DNA from: Caldilineaceae bacterium | Lineage (GTDB): Bacteria; Chloroflexota; Anaerolineae; Caldilineales; Caldilineaceae | Length of the DNA: 64,000 nucleotides | Reading direction: 5' to 3' | NCBI GenBank assembly: GCA_022842065.1 | Contig: JALHQH010000019.1 | Location: forward strand, 1 to 64,000 | Shown: positions 35,460-43,926 of the stretch, in pieces | How the letters are laid out: the number at the start of each line of letters is the position of its first letter | Numbering within the stretch: the first letter of the stretch is position 1 | Position numbers and translations under genes: made by a program | The notes under the pieces: model-generated | What the model was told of the DNA's origin: nothing | Database searches by the model: none | The model's input: the letters and a program-made list of their open reading frames with translations, nothing else

Positions 35460-35781
35460 ATATACGCCTTACTACACGGAACTTTTCACAGCAAATCTTC
35501 GGCGCTACGCATCTTAACGCCAACAGATCCGACGCCGTGTAGAGAGGATCATCCAAGCGCCGTATCACAATACAGAAGCGCTGGTCGATAGCAGTCGAAG
35601 CATTAATCTGAATGGGTGCCGTAGCGCTCATGTTGATCGTAATTTTAGGGTAGTATTTACAATTTGTGAGGAATGCATTGAGGTTCCTAACTGTGAATTC
35701 TGTCCCTGCCGCGGATTAACTGATCAAACCATTGTCTTTTTGACCATCGGGCCGCATGATCTCGCGTATGCGATGGAGTAA
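35452..35781 (+). pseudogene. RelE/ParE-like toxin interrupted by an in-frame TAA
   Basis: Reading from GTG at 35452 gives SEYTPYYTELFTANLRRYAS, then TAA at 35515-35517. The same frame continues RQQIRRRVERIIQAPYHNTE, INLNGCRSAHVDRNFRVVFT, ICEECIEVPNCEFCPC and QTIVFLTIGPHDLAYAME to a stop at 35779. This matches the Cys-containing RelE/ParE toxins of Cyanobacteria and Chloroflexi, in which a hydrophobic residue usually stands at the stop position. A single TTA to TAA change would explain it. The frame is otherwise intact over 110 codons, so the lesion looks recent. Confidence 0.75.
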
Positions 35782-35788
35782 CTTCAAA

Positions 35789-35989
35789 ATGAACGAAATT
35801 ATTTTTCTCGTTGAAGATTCACCGGAAGGTGGTTACGAAGCAAAAGCATTATCAGCATCAATCTATACGGCAGCCGATACGTTTGATGATCTATATTTTA
35901 TGATCGAAGATGCTGTCGAATGTCATTTTGAAGAACAAGAGCGGCCTCGAATCATACGGCTGCACCCTGTTAGTGCAGATGAGGCGTAG
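35789..35989 (+). CDS. HicB-like small protein, orphan
   Basis: A 66-residue protein. EIIFLVEDSPEGGYEAKAL resembles the HicB/DUF1902 antitoxin fold, and FEEQERPRIIRLHPV is the usual end of this small family. It starts 7 nt after the toxin remnant. HicB-like proteins normally pair with a HicA toxin; no HicA-like frame follows, so the partner is missing or is provided elsewhere. Confidence 0.65.
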   Translation: MNEIIFLVEDSPEGGYEAKALSASIYTAADTFDDLYFMIEDAVECHFEEQERPRIIRLHPVSADEA

Positions 35990-36000
35990 GAGCAATCAGG

Positions 36001-36237
36001 TTGAATCCACACCAAACCATTGACAAAGAAGCGTTACAAGCTTATCGGAAACGGTGGGAAGCTGTTGCAGAGGTCGAAGCCGCAGAAAAACGCCAAGCGA
36101 CCATTGAACAACGTTGGCAGAAGCTCAATGCAATGCTGCAGCTGGCTATTTCGCTCGGATTATATGAAAAAATGCGCAACCCCAATGTCAATGACGTACG
36201 CAACCGCTGGATCAAACTCAAAGCGAACTATCCATGA
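36001..36237 (+). CDS. Small conserved protein paired with a nucleotidyltransferase remnant
   Basis: A 78-residue protein, probably from TTG at 36001 because AGGAG precedes it by 7 nt. It is helical and charged: ALQAYRKRWEAVAEVEAAEKR, then RWQKLNAMLQLAISLGL and NRWIKLKANYP. Similar small proteins precede nucleotidyltransferase genes in related genomes (recalled pattern, not checked). Its stop overlaps the ATG of the next gene. The function is unknown. Confidence 0.55.
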   Translation: MNPHQTIDKEALQAYRKRWEAVAEVEAAEKRQATIEQRWQKLNAMLQLAISLGLYEKMRNPNVNDVRNRWIKLKANYP

Positions 36238-36526
36238 GTAAATCGGTGATTCCGGAATCTTTCTATGAACCGCTCGCGGCGGTTCAGCGCGTTTTAAATC
36301 GGTTTGAGCAGCAAGGAATTGTGATTGGCGGCATCGCAGCTAGTCTTTTAGGAGAGCCTCGCGCCACGGCTGATATTGATGCGGTAATTGTGCTATCAAT
36401 TGATGATCTTCCTCAGCTGATGGCCATTACCAAAGAAGCAGGATTATTGCCACGGATTCCGGACGCTGAAATGACTTACTCGAAATGCCGGAACTATGGC
36501 AAGACGTAGCAAAGCTGCACCCCTAA
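36234..36526 (+). pseudogene. Nucleotidyltransferase (MNT-like) with internal deletion and frameshift
   Basis: The N-terminal 75 codons encode IVIGGIAASLLGEPRATADID, the GG...R.T.DiD core of small nucleotidyltransferases. At about 36470-36476 the frame switches. The family-like C-terminus LLEMPELWQDVAKLHP is found in another frame at 36476-36523, ending at TAA 36524. About 60-100 middle codons usual for the family are missing. A deletion joining both ends explains this. In its own frame the protein would stop at 36509. Confidence 0.7.
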
Positions 36527-36546
36527 AACAAAATGAAAGACAGTTT

Positions 36547-37197
36547 ATGATCAAACCCAGTAGTACCATCCTCTTCCAGGGTGACTCGATCACCGACGCG
36601 GGGCGCAATCGTGAAATTGCGGAACCCAACCGCGGCGCGGCCCTGGGCAGTGGCTATGTCAACCTGATTGCGGCGCGTCTGTTGCAGGAGCGCCCGCAGG
36701 ACAAGCTCAACTTTTACAACCGGGGCATTAGCGGCAACCGGGTGACCGATCTCTATGCGCGCTGGAAAGTGGATGGCATCAACCTCCAACCTGATCTGAT
36801 CAGCATCCTGATCGGCGTTAACGATACCTGGCATGAGTTTATGTATGGCAACGGCGTTGAGGTGGATCGCTACACGACGATCTATCGCATGTTGCTCGAC
36901 TATACCAAGCAGCGGCTGCCGCAAGTACAACTTGTGCTCTGTGAACCGTTTGTCCTCCACTGCGGTGTTGTCACCGATGGTTGGATTGCCGAGATGAAGG
37001 AACGGCGTCAAGTTGTGCGTGCATTGGCCGGCGAATTCGACGCCATCTTTGTGCCCTTTCAAAGCGTGTTAGACGACGCGCTGGCAACGGGCGAGCCAGC
37101 CTATTGGGCTAGTGATGGCGTTCATCCCACCCCGGCTGGCCATCGTTTGTTAGCGGATGCCTGGTTGGCGGCCGTACATCACTCATCATTGCTTTGA
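36547..37197 (+). CDS. SGNH/GDSL hydrolase
   Basis: A 216-residue esterase-like protein. Block I is ILFQGDSITDAGR (catalytic Ser in GDSI), the Gly block is NRGISGNRV, block III is IGVNDTWHEF (GxND), and block V is SDGVHPTPAGHRLLADAW (DxxH). All four SGNH residues are present. There is no signal peptide, so it is cytoplasmic. Homologues act on acetylated sugars or lipids. It stands alone after the decayed patch. The ribosome site is weak (GAAAGA). Confidence 0.88.
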   Translation: MIKPSSTILFQGDSITDAGRNREIAEPNRGAALGSGYVNLIAARLLQERPQDKLNFYNRGISGNRVTDLYARWKVDGINLQPDLISILIGVNDTWHEFMYGNGVEVDRYTTIYRMLLDYTKQRLPQVQLVLCEPFVLHCGVVTDGWIAEMKERRQVVRALAGEFDAIFVPFQSVLDDALATGEPAYWASDGVHPTPAGHRLLADAWLAAVHHSSLL

Positions 37198-37213
37198 CAG
37201 AAATAGGAACTGC

Positions 37214-38278
37214 GTGAACGATCACAGTTTGATTCTCAGTGCCGACCCCGATTTTATCGATCTGGCCTTGGCCGAAGTGCAAAAGGTGACCCCGGTGACG
37301 GCGAGTATTGCGCTGGCCGATGGGGTGTGGCGGCTTGATACCGAGCTCACCTTCTGGGCACTAGCCGAACAGTGGCGCGCTACCCCACCACTCTTTGTCC
37401 GCCATATTTGTCCGGCCCAATTGGCGTTGGGACTGCGCAGCCGCCAAGAGAGTGACTTTGCCATGTTGCGCCAGGAGGTCACGGCACAGCTTGCCCCCTT
37501 GCTCGACCCCGAGCTCTCCTTTTCGGTGCAGACAAGACTGTTAAGTGAGTTACCTTATAAGCCTTTCGACATCAATCAGATGCTCTCTGCTTCGCTACAC
37601 GAATCAACCAACGCGCCGATTGATGTCCGTGCGCCAGCTCAGGTGCTTTCGGTCGTCTGCGCACCGATCCAGCAACCAGCCAACCGGCATGTCACCCATA
37701 CGGCCTATATTGGCCTTTCGCTGGCACTTCACAATCTTTCCAACTGGGCAGGGGGCATGCGCCGGTTTGCCCGCGAAGATGGGCGGATCAGTCGGGCCGA
37801 ATTCAAACTGTTGGAAGCGCTGGAACTCTTTCAGATCAACCTACCCCCACGCGGCGTCGCCCTCGATCTCGGCGCTTCCCCCGGCGGCTGGACGCGGGTG
37901 CTCCGTCAACATGACCAATATGTCACGGCGGTTGATCCGGGTGAACTTGATCCGCGGGTAGCACAAGATCATGGCGTCCGTCACAAAGCGCTGACCGCCG
38001 AGCAATATCTGGCCAACGAGCCCGACCGCTTTGATCTGATTGTGAATGACATGCGCATGGACGCCCGTGACTCAGCACGTCTGATGGTTGCCTATGCGAA
38101 GCAACTTTATCGCCACGGCAGTGCGATTATGACCTTGAAGCTGCCCGAGGAAGGACGTGGGCCGATTATTGACTACACCTTCGCCATTTTACAAGAGGTA
38201 TTTACCATTGCCGGGGCGCGCCAGTTGTTCCATAATCGCAGCGAATTGACGGTTTATCTAACCTTGCGTAAGCAATAA
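37214..38278 (+). CDS. FtsJ/RrmJ-type SAM-dependent RNA methyltransferase (RlmM-like)
   Basis: A 354-residue protein. The C-terminal half is a Rossmann methyltransferase with LDLGASPGGWTRVLRQ as SAM motif. The K-D-K-E tetrad of 2'-O-methyltransferases can be placed: Lys in SRAEFKLLEAL, Asp in LIVNDMRMD, Lys in IMTLKLPE and Glu in RSELTVYL. The N-terminal 170 residues may bind RNA, as the THUMP-containing part of RlmM does, but no THUMP motif is clear. The GTG at 37214 follows AGGA; the upstream frame overlaps the SGNH gene. The likely target is rRNA, by family. Confidence 0.8.
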   Translation: MNDHSLILSADPDFIDLALAEVQKVTPVTASIALADGVWRLDTELTFWALAEQWRATPPLFVRHICPAQLALGLRSRQESDFAMLRQEVTAQLAPLLDPELSFSVQTRLLSELPYKPFDINQMLSASLHESTNAPIDVRAPAQVLSVVCAPIQQPANRHVTHTAYIGLSLALHNLSNWAGGMRRFAREDGRISRAEFKLLEALELFQINLPPRGVALDLGASPGGWTRVLRQHDQYVTAVDPGELDPRVAQDHGVRHKALTAEQYLANEPDRFDLIVNDMRMDARDSARLMVAYAKQLYRHGSAIMTLKLPEEGRGPIIDYTFAILQEVFTIAGARQLFHNRSELTVYLTLRKQ

Positions 38279-38330
38279 CGCCGCGCTTGTAATTTTGCAA
38301 TCTGCCTCCCCTTCCATGTATAGTAGCCCT

Positions 38331-39353
38331 ATGCGTATTGCTCTCTTAGCCGATATTCACGGCAATCTGCCCGCCCTCGAAGCAGTGCTTCAGCATCTGG
38401 AACGTGAGCAGCCCGATTATGTGGTGCTGGACGGCGATCTCATCAATGGCGTGCCCTTTAGCAAGGCCGTGATCGACGCTGTCCGCCAGCGGGATTGGGT
38501 GGTGATCCGCGGCAATCACGAATTCTACTACCTCGATTTTGGCACCGTACGGGGTTTGCCCAATGGTGATGATCCCGACCGCTGGGGCCAACTCCATTGG
38601 TTAGTCAAAACCATCACGCCCGATCAAGGGAACTACCTGGCCATGTTACCGGATGAGCGCACTTTCTACTTACCCGGTACCCAGCCGCTGCGGATTGCGC
38701 ACGGTGTGCCAGGACGCAATCGCGTTGGCTTTTACACCGACCAGCCCGCCGCGCAGATTGCGGCGGAGATTCAGGAAGTCCGCGAGCAGACCCTGATTTC
38801 GGCCCATACCCATCTGCAAATCGACCGCCATATTCGCTTGGAGGTTGATCGCGCCCATGCCCTCCAGATGGATCCCCATGCTGGCCATAAAAGTAGCGAT
38901 CAAAGTAGTGCCCATCGCCAGCCACAGGGCAAGGTGCAGGGCGAAGTACATCGGCACTGGCATGTTATTAATCCGGGCAGTGTTGGCCTACCGCTAAACG
39001 GTGAAGCAACTGCCCAATATGCAATTTTAGAGAGCGTGCCGGAGCGCCATACCCCTGGCGGCTGGCAGGCCATCCATCATCGCCTGCCCTATGATCGCCG
39101 CCCGGCGCTGGCCGCCTTTGCCGAAAGTGGCATGTTGACCGCCGGTGGCGTGATCACACAGCTTTTTTACTGGGAATTGGTGACGGCCGAGCCGGAAATT
39201 ATACTTTTCTATCACTGGGCCTGGGAAAATGGCTATGATCCAGATGGGGCGATCAACGGGGCCTTTCAAGCCTACCGTGGCGCGACCGGGCGTGAAGGCT
39301 ATGTTCGGGTGCGCGACCCGCTTTACCAGCGTGGTGGCGCATCATGCGACTAG
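38331..39353 (+). CDS. Calcineurin-like metallophosphoesterase 1, with His-rich insert
   Basis: A 340-residue YfcE-like phosphoesterase. Metal motifs are LADIHGNLPALEAVL (DxH), VLDGDLING (GDx), VIRGNHEFYY (GNHE), SAHTHL and INPGSVGLP. Between SAHTHLQIDR and HVINPGSVG lies a roughly 45-residue insert rich in His, Gln and Asp (HALQMDPHAGHKSSDQSS). Homologues usually have only about 10 residues there. The next gene is a paralogue that overlaps its end by 10 nt. The substrate is unknown; phosphodiesters are typical. Confidence 0.85.
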   Translation: MRIALLADIHGNLPALEAVLQHLEREQPDYVVLDGDLINGVPFSKAVIDAVRQRDWVVIRGNHEFYYLDFGTVRGLPNGDDPDRWGQLHWLVKTITPDQGNYLAMLPDERTFYLPGTQPLRIAHGVPGRNRVGFYTDQPAAQIAAEIQEVREQTLISAHTHLQIDRHIRLEVDRAHALQMDPHAGHKSSDQSSAHRQPQGKVQGEVHRHWHVINPGSVGLPLNGEATAQYAILESVPERHTPGGWQAIHHRLPYDRRPALAAFAESGMLTAGGVITQLFYWELVTAEPEIILFYHWAWENGYDPDGAINGAFQAYRGATGREGYVRVRDPLYQRGGASCD

Positions 39354-40204
39354 CTTTTCTAGCTGATACCCATGGCAATTTACCGGCACTGGAAGCGGTG
39401 GTCACCGACCTGCAAGAGGTGCGCCCCGATGGGGTTTATCTCGTCGGTGACCAGGTAAACCGCTGTCCTTGGAACCGCGAAGTGATGACTTTGCTCATGA
39501 CCGAGGGGTGGCCGGCCATTGCCGGTAACCATGATCTGGTGGTGGCCGCGATCAACACGCCCCAGAATCGCCTCCCCTTTACTAACCGTGAGCGCTTCCC
39601 TACCCTCTGGTGGACGCAGGAAAATCTAAGCCCCAGTCAGCTTGCAGAGATGCGCAGTTGGCCTGAAGAGCGCCAACTCAATTTTGCCGGCTTGCCGCCC
39701 ATCCGCCTGTTACATGGTATCCCAGGGAATGCGTTTATTGGCATTCTGCCCGAAGATTCAGATGCTAAGATCGGCGCATTTGTAACCAACGTGGTAGAGT
39801 CTGTGATTGTCTGTGCCCATACCCATCGCCCGCTGCAACGCACTGTGGCCGGGAAGCAGATCTACAATGGCGGCAGCATCGGCATTCCCTATAACAGCGA
39901 TCCACGCGCCCAATATCTGCTGCTGGATGGGCGCGCCGGGACATGGCACCCAACGTTTCGACAAGTTGACTATGATCACAGCCCAATTCCCGCCGCCTTT
40001 GTCAGCACTGGCTTTCGCAGCGCAATTGGCCCCATGGCGGAATTGCATCTGCGCACAGTCATGAGTGGCGAACCGTGGACCAGTGATTTTGGTTTTTGGT
40101 TACGCATTCAGCCCGATGCACTCCAGCATGATCTGGGGCTAGCGATCGAAGCCTATTTGTTACAACATGGACCGGGCAACTGGGCATTCCGGTTTGATCT
40201 TTAA
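39344..40204 (+). CDS. Calcineurin-like metallophosphoesterase 2
   Basis: A 286-residue paralogue of the preceding protein. Motifs are LADTHGNLPALEAVV, VGDQVNRCPW, IAGNHDLVV, CAHTHRP and NGGSIGIPYN. It lacks the His-rich insert. The start ATG lies 10 nt before the end of the upstream gene, so the pair is translationally coupled and arose by tandem duplication. Downstream, GCGGATTTTGGTGGC is directly repeated at 40229-40258. Confidence 0.85.
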   Translation: MRLAFLADTHGNLPALEAVVTDLQEVRPDGVYLVGDQVNRCPWNREVMTLLMTEGWPAIAGNHDLVVAAINTPQNRLPFTNRERFPTLWWTQENLSPSQLAEMRSWPEERQLNFAGLPPIRLLHGIPGNAFIGILPEDSDAKIGAFVTNVVESVIVCAHTHRPLQRTVAGKQIYNGGSIGIPYNSDPRAQYLLLDGRAGTWHPTFRQVDYDHSPIPAAFVSTGFRSAIGPMAELHLRTVMSGEPWTSDFGFWLRIQPDALQHDLGLAIEAYLLQHGPGNWAFRFDL

Positions 40205-40333
40205 TGGTTGAGCGGCGATTTACAGACGCGGATTTTGGTGGCGCGGATTTTGGTGGCGCGGAGGAATTGGATCGGTAACAAAACTTTGCACCAGCTCGAC
40301 CTATGACTTTATTAATTTCTTGAAAGGCATTGT

Positions 40334-41137
40334 ATGATTCGACCATTGACTGAGGCTGATCGCGCGGCAACGCTCGCTTTTTTAAGGGTAGCGCCGCACT
40401 TTAATCTCTATATGTTGGGCAACCTGGAAAAACTTGGCTTTGCTCATGAATTCTGTGAGTTTTGGGGCGATGTTACCGATGTTGATGGCACTGCTGTACT
40501 CACAGCCGTCCTCAACCGCTATATGAGTGGTTGGACCGTCTATGGCCAGGCTGCGGCGAATTGGCAGGGATTGGGTGCGATTTTGGATACCCATACTGTC
40601 ACGCCAGAGCGCTTGCAGGATAATCCAGGTGGCATTGACTCTTTTGTGCCCTATCTACAACGCTATGGCCAGGAAAAGATGGAGATCGAAGAGGTGATGG
40701 ATCTACGCGCAGAGGATTTCCAGCCGCTGCCTGCGCCAGCAGGGGTAACGATTCGCCGGGGTACGCTGGCAGATTTGTCCAAGCTGGTCGCATTCTACGG
40801 CGAGGCAGGCAGCATGGCGCGTACACCAGCCGCAGTCGAACGGCCGATCCGTGACACACGCCTCTGGCTGGCGGAGGAGCAAGGTGAAGTGATCTCAACG
40901 GCGCTAACGAATGCCGAGACCAGTACCCTGGCCATGATTGGTGGCGTCTTTACGCCCCCTGCCCAGCGCGGGCGCAAACTAAGTCAAGCGGTCTGTAGTG
41001 CGCTCTGTGCTGATCTATTGGCAGCTGACAAGCAGCCGGTGCTCTATTGGGGTAACCCAGCCGCTGGGGCAGTCTATCACAAACTAGGCTTCCGTCCGCA
41101 GGGACAATGGCGCGCCGTCTGGTTACAAGCACGGTAG
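40334..41137 (+). CDS. Two-domain GNAT acetyltransferase
   Basis: A 267-residue protein. The N-terminal half (LTEADRAATLAFLRVAPHFNLYMLGNL) resembles a degenerate GNAT or DUF4081 domain. The C-terminal half holds GVFTPPAQRGRKLSQAVCSAL as acetyl-CoA loop and GNPAAGAVYHKLGFRPQGQW as the final GNAT strand-helix. AAAGG precedes the ATG. It is not obviously part of an operon. The substrate is unknown. Confidence 0.85.
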   Translation: MIRPLTEADRAATLAFLRVAPHFNLYMLGNLEKLGFAHEFCEFWGDVTDVDGTAVLTAVLNRYMSGWTVYGQAAANWQGLGAILDTHTVTPERLQDNPGGIDSFVPYLQRYGQEKMEIEEVMDLRAEDFQPLPAPAGVTIRRGTLADLSKLVAFYGEAGSMARTPAAVERPIRDTRLWLAEEQGEVISTALTNAETSTLAMIGGVFTPPAQRGRKLSQAVCSALCADLLAADKQPVLYWGNPAAGAVYHKLGFRPQGQWRAVWLQAR

Positions 41138-41227
41138 AGACATCAACAGGGCAGATTGGGGTTAGGATGCAGGGTACACACGCCTGATGGACGACCGACG
41201 ACGGATCACAGCGTAATTTATGTTAAG

Positions 41228-41268
41228 AATACAGAATCAGCCATACCATTGTTGTCTGATTCTGTATT
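41228..41268. terminator. Hairpin between convergent genes
   Basis: AATACAGAATCAG (41228-41240) pairs exactly with 41256-41268 across a 15-nt loop. It lies between the GNAT gene and the end of the sigma factor gene. It lacks a long T-run. Confidence 0.55.
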
Positions 41269-41297
41269 GCCTCCGGCTTGATTATGCCTCATGGGCA

Positions 41298-42050
41298 CTA
41301 GTTGACCAGCAGATGAGCAGGCACCAGCCCATCGCGAACTAACCGATCACGCAAGGCAATCCGGCCACGATTCAGGCGTGACTTCACTGTGCCCAGCGGG
41401 ACACCTAACTGCGCGGCCGCCTCTTCATAATCAAAGCCATGAACATCAATCAACAGGATCACACTGCGGTGCCAGAGCGGCAGCTCTTCGATCGCGCTCA
41501 TCAGCAGGCTCATACTTTCGTGTTGCAAGGCAACTGTCTCCGGATTTTCAATCTCATCGGTGGCACGCAACCCGAGGGCTGTCTCCGCTTCATTGCCTTC
41601 GGCCAGTTCATCCAGGCTCAACGCACGACGGCGCTTCTGACGGCGCAGATGGTCATAGCAGGTGTTGGTCACAATGCGTAACAGCCAGGAACGGAAATTG
41701 CCCTCTTGGAAGCGTGGCAGGGCGCGGTGGACCTTGATCAAAGCTTCTTGCACGGCGTCGGCGGCAGCTTCTTCAGTCCGCAGGATCTGCGTGGCCACAC
41801 GATCAGCGAATTGACGATAGTGATTTACCAACGAACCAAAGGCGCGCTCATCACCCAGTTGTGCGGCCTGTAACAGCTCGGGAAACTCGATGGCAATGGC
41901 CGTACTGGTTGTGCCGGCAGCCCCCCATGGCCGCCCTGCGCCATAACTCTCCTGCGCAACGGGCTGACGATGGCGTAACCCACCCCGCAGATTAGACGCA
42001 AAAGAGGGGGTGGCAGAAAAGTGTTCTTCGTTGGCAAATTGGTAACTCAT
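41298..42050 (-). CDS. ECF RNA polymerase sigma factor
   Basis: A 250-residue sigma-70 family protein. Region 2 reads FGSLVNHYRQFADRVATQIL, then DAVQEALIKVHRALPRF and GNFRSWLLRIVTNTCYDHLRR. Region 4 reads LPLWHRSVILLIDVHGFDYEEAAAQLGVPLGTVKSRLNRGR. About 55 Ser/Gly/Arg-rich residues precede region 2, longer than usual. AAAGGT precedes the ATG. No anti-sigma gene is next to it, so its control is unclear. Confidence 0.9.
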   Translation of the reverse strand: MSYQFANEEHFSATPSFASNLRGGLRHRQPVAQESYGAGRPWGAAGTTSTAIAIEFPELLQAAQLGDERAFGSLVNHYRQFADRVATQILRTEEAAADAVQEALIKVHRALPRFQEGNFRSWLLRIVTNTCYDHLRRQKRRRALSLDELAEGNEAETALGLRATDEIENPETVALQHESMSLLMSAIEELPLWHRSVILLIDVHGFDYEEAAAQLGVPLGTVKSRLNRGRIALRDRLVRDGLVPAHLLVN

Positions 42051-42435
42051 GGTGTCTGTACCTTTCGTGTTGCGGTCGGGGTGCGGCGCAATGTAGATGC
42101 GCAGTCGTGCTCAATGAGTGTTCGCCGCTAATTCCACGGGCCAATTGGCCATGAAATCGACAATCATTGGTCACACAGCAAATGAGAGATGCAACCACCT
42201 TCCAAAGACGGTGAGAATCATGAATGGCGCAAGTCCGCTGGGAAGAGTGCGAATTGTCTGGAAATGAACGGGTGTATGACAGTACGTAATTCAGTTCCGG
42301 ACGGTTGCAAACTACTGCAGCAAGTAGTTGTCCAGATCTTAGAGGAGATTGGGGGCAGCCGTTTGATTATTCTGCAACAAGATTCGGTCCATTTGCCTAC
42401 GCAATGAGCAGCGGTAAGCAATTTCTGTTAGAAAA
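42051..42435. other. Upstream region of the sigma factor gene
   Basis: 385 bp without a credible gene or repeat, apart from ordinary sequence. It should contain the sigma factor promoter on the minus strand, which I could not place. It runs into the heptamer arrays at 42436. Confidence 0.4.
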
Positions 42436-42588
42436 GTGAAACGTAGTGTGTGAAACGTGATGCGTAAAATGTAATTCGTGATGGGTGATGACTGGGGTAA
42501 GCCGTGGCGGTCAAGACCGATTTCACGTTTTACACCTCACGTTTTACGCATTACGCATTACGTTTTACGCCTCACGCATCACGCCTCA
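42436..42588. repeat. Paired heptamer arrays, GTRANNN / TYACGYN (8 + 9 copies)
   Basis: Eight heptamers (GTGAAAC, GTAGTGT, GTGAAAC, GTGATGC, GTAAAAT, GTAATTC, GTGATGG, GTGATGA) fill 42436-42491. Nine (TCACGTT, TTACACC, TCACGTT, TTACGCA x2, TTACGTT, TTACGCC, TCACGCA, TCACGCC) fill 42523-42585. The next unit would begin with TCA, which is the stop codon of the GH172-like gene (42586-42588). Confidence 0.88.
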
Positions 42589-43668
42589 AATCACTTCGAG
42601 GTAGTCGCGATCGGGCAGGGTGGGGAAAGGTGCCGTCGGCAGGGTTTGGTACCAAAAGGCAACCGAGGCAATGTCATCTTGCATGGGCAGGTAGCGGCGA
42701 CCACTACGCCAGCCCAACGCCTGAATCGTGATGCGTAAATCGCTTTGGAAGCGAATCGGATCGGTGATATGCCAGCGGTACATGCCAAAGCGCTGTTGCG
42801 ACTGATAGACGCCATCAGGGCGGATCACCTGATGGAGCCCGGCATAGGGTGTGCTGAATTCTTGATATTGGCGGGTTTCTTTGTTCTCGAAATTATACGA
42901 GCCACAGAAATAATCTTCGGTACCGGTGCCACAGATTGTCGGCCATTCTTTGTCACCATCCAGGTAGAACTTGATCTCACCTTCACCCCACCAGCCATTG
43001 TTGTTGACGCCCCACGCCATGTAGACGCCAACAAAGTGACCTTGCCCTTGCACGCCATCCAAAATGGTGTAGACCTCCTTGTAGGGTAGCGGATTGGTGC
43101 GGCGGAATTGGGCGTGGAAGTAGGCAACATCCGCCGGCACTTCGGTGAGTGAATAGTTAATCTGGTAGTAGAGATGCATCGATTCATCGGCGATGTTGGT
43201 AACGGTAAAGCGGGCCCGCTGGCGGAAGGGCATCTCCCAGTAGCAGTTAAAGGCGCTGCCAGGGTTGACGCAGACGGCCAACGAGGTCAAGGGCGCAAAT
43301 TTGCCCCACCCCGAGCAGAAGAAGTCACCCAATGGACATTCCACCGCGGGCTGTTCTTGATCATCCCAGTAGATGCGCAAAATGCTGTAGCGCCAGTGGC
43401 CGGTCGGCGTCATCCAGATCTGTTGGATCGCGCCTTGGCCTTCAATATCCGCCAGCGTAAAGGTTTCGCCGGGTTGGATCGCAATCGAAGGCGAGAGTTT
43501 CCAGCCTTGGCCCAGATCGCGTGCGGCGTTGCTACCGGTACCGGCCGTGGCCATCCCGCCTTTGCCCTTTTCGCCGGTGAAATTTTCGGGGCTGATGGAG
43601 CGGCTTTGGGCATTAGAGAGCCGCGCCAGATTACCCAGGTTCATGCCCAGGCCATTAAAGGTCGTCAT
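42586..43668 (-). CDS. DUF2961 / GH172-like protein
   Basis: A 360-residue cytoplasmic protein. Family blocks are LSNAQSRSISPENFTGEKGKGG, GAIQQIWMTPTGHWRYSILRIYWDDQEQPAVECPLGDFF and TICGTGTEDYFCGSYNF, which contains the conserved Glu of GTGTEDYF. DUF2961 founded glycoside hydrolase family 172, whose studied members act on fructofuranosides or arabinofuranosides (family knowledge). There is no signal peptide. The ATG at 43668 follows GGGAG by about 10 nt. The substrate here is unknown, and no sugar transporter lies nearby. Confidence 0.85.
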   Translation of the reverse strand: MTTFNGLGMNLGNLARLSNAQSRSISPENFTGEKGKGGMATAGTGSNAARDLGQGWKLSPSIAIQPGETFTLADIEGQGAIQQIWMTPTGHWRYSILRIYWDDQEQPAVECPLGDFFCSGWGKFAPLTSLAVCVNPGSAFNCYWEMPFRQRARFTVTNIADESMHLYYQINYSLTEVPADVAYFHAQFRRTNPLPYKEVYTILDGVQGQGHFVGVYMAWGVNNNGWWGEGEIKFYLDGDKEWPTICGTGTEDYFCGSYNFENKETRQYQEFSTPYAGLHQVIRPDGVYQSQQRFGMYRWHITDPIRFQSDLRITIQALGWRSGRRYLPMQDDIASVAFWYQTLPTAPFPTLPDRDYLEVI

Positions 43669-43738
43669 TAAAAATTTCTCCCTCAATTGTGGATCGATGG
43701 TTCAGGATTTGTCTATGGTGTGCTGGCCGCACCAGCAT

Positions 43739-43767
43739 AGTATACTAAAATGTGCTTGCTTTGAAAA
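43739..43767 (-). promoter_or_regulatory. Possible promoter of the GH172-like gene
   Basis: On the minus strand TTTTCA (43762-43767) and TATACT (43739-43744) are 17 bp apart. The start codon is 71 nt downstream. The match is modest (4/6 and 5/6). Confidence 0.3.
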
Positions 43768-43926
43768 CTGGACTTTTTAGCCATAAAGGACGCAGACGCG
43801 TTGTGTAAATCTGGCCTTATACGTGGTTAAACGTGTTGTGCGATTCGGGGTTTGCGCACTACTCGTTTACCCAGGTCTTTTCTTAGCGCATGTTACGCAC
43901 TGCGAACGCCACCAGCGCTGGTAGCC

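Noticed and set aside
38670..38963. Hydrophobic, Met-rich frame opposite the phosphoesterase
   Set aside because: It is the complement of the His-rich insert (CAT/CAC read as ATG/GTG); the phosphoesterase motifs on the plus strand are continuous around it.
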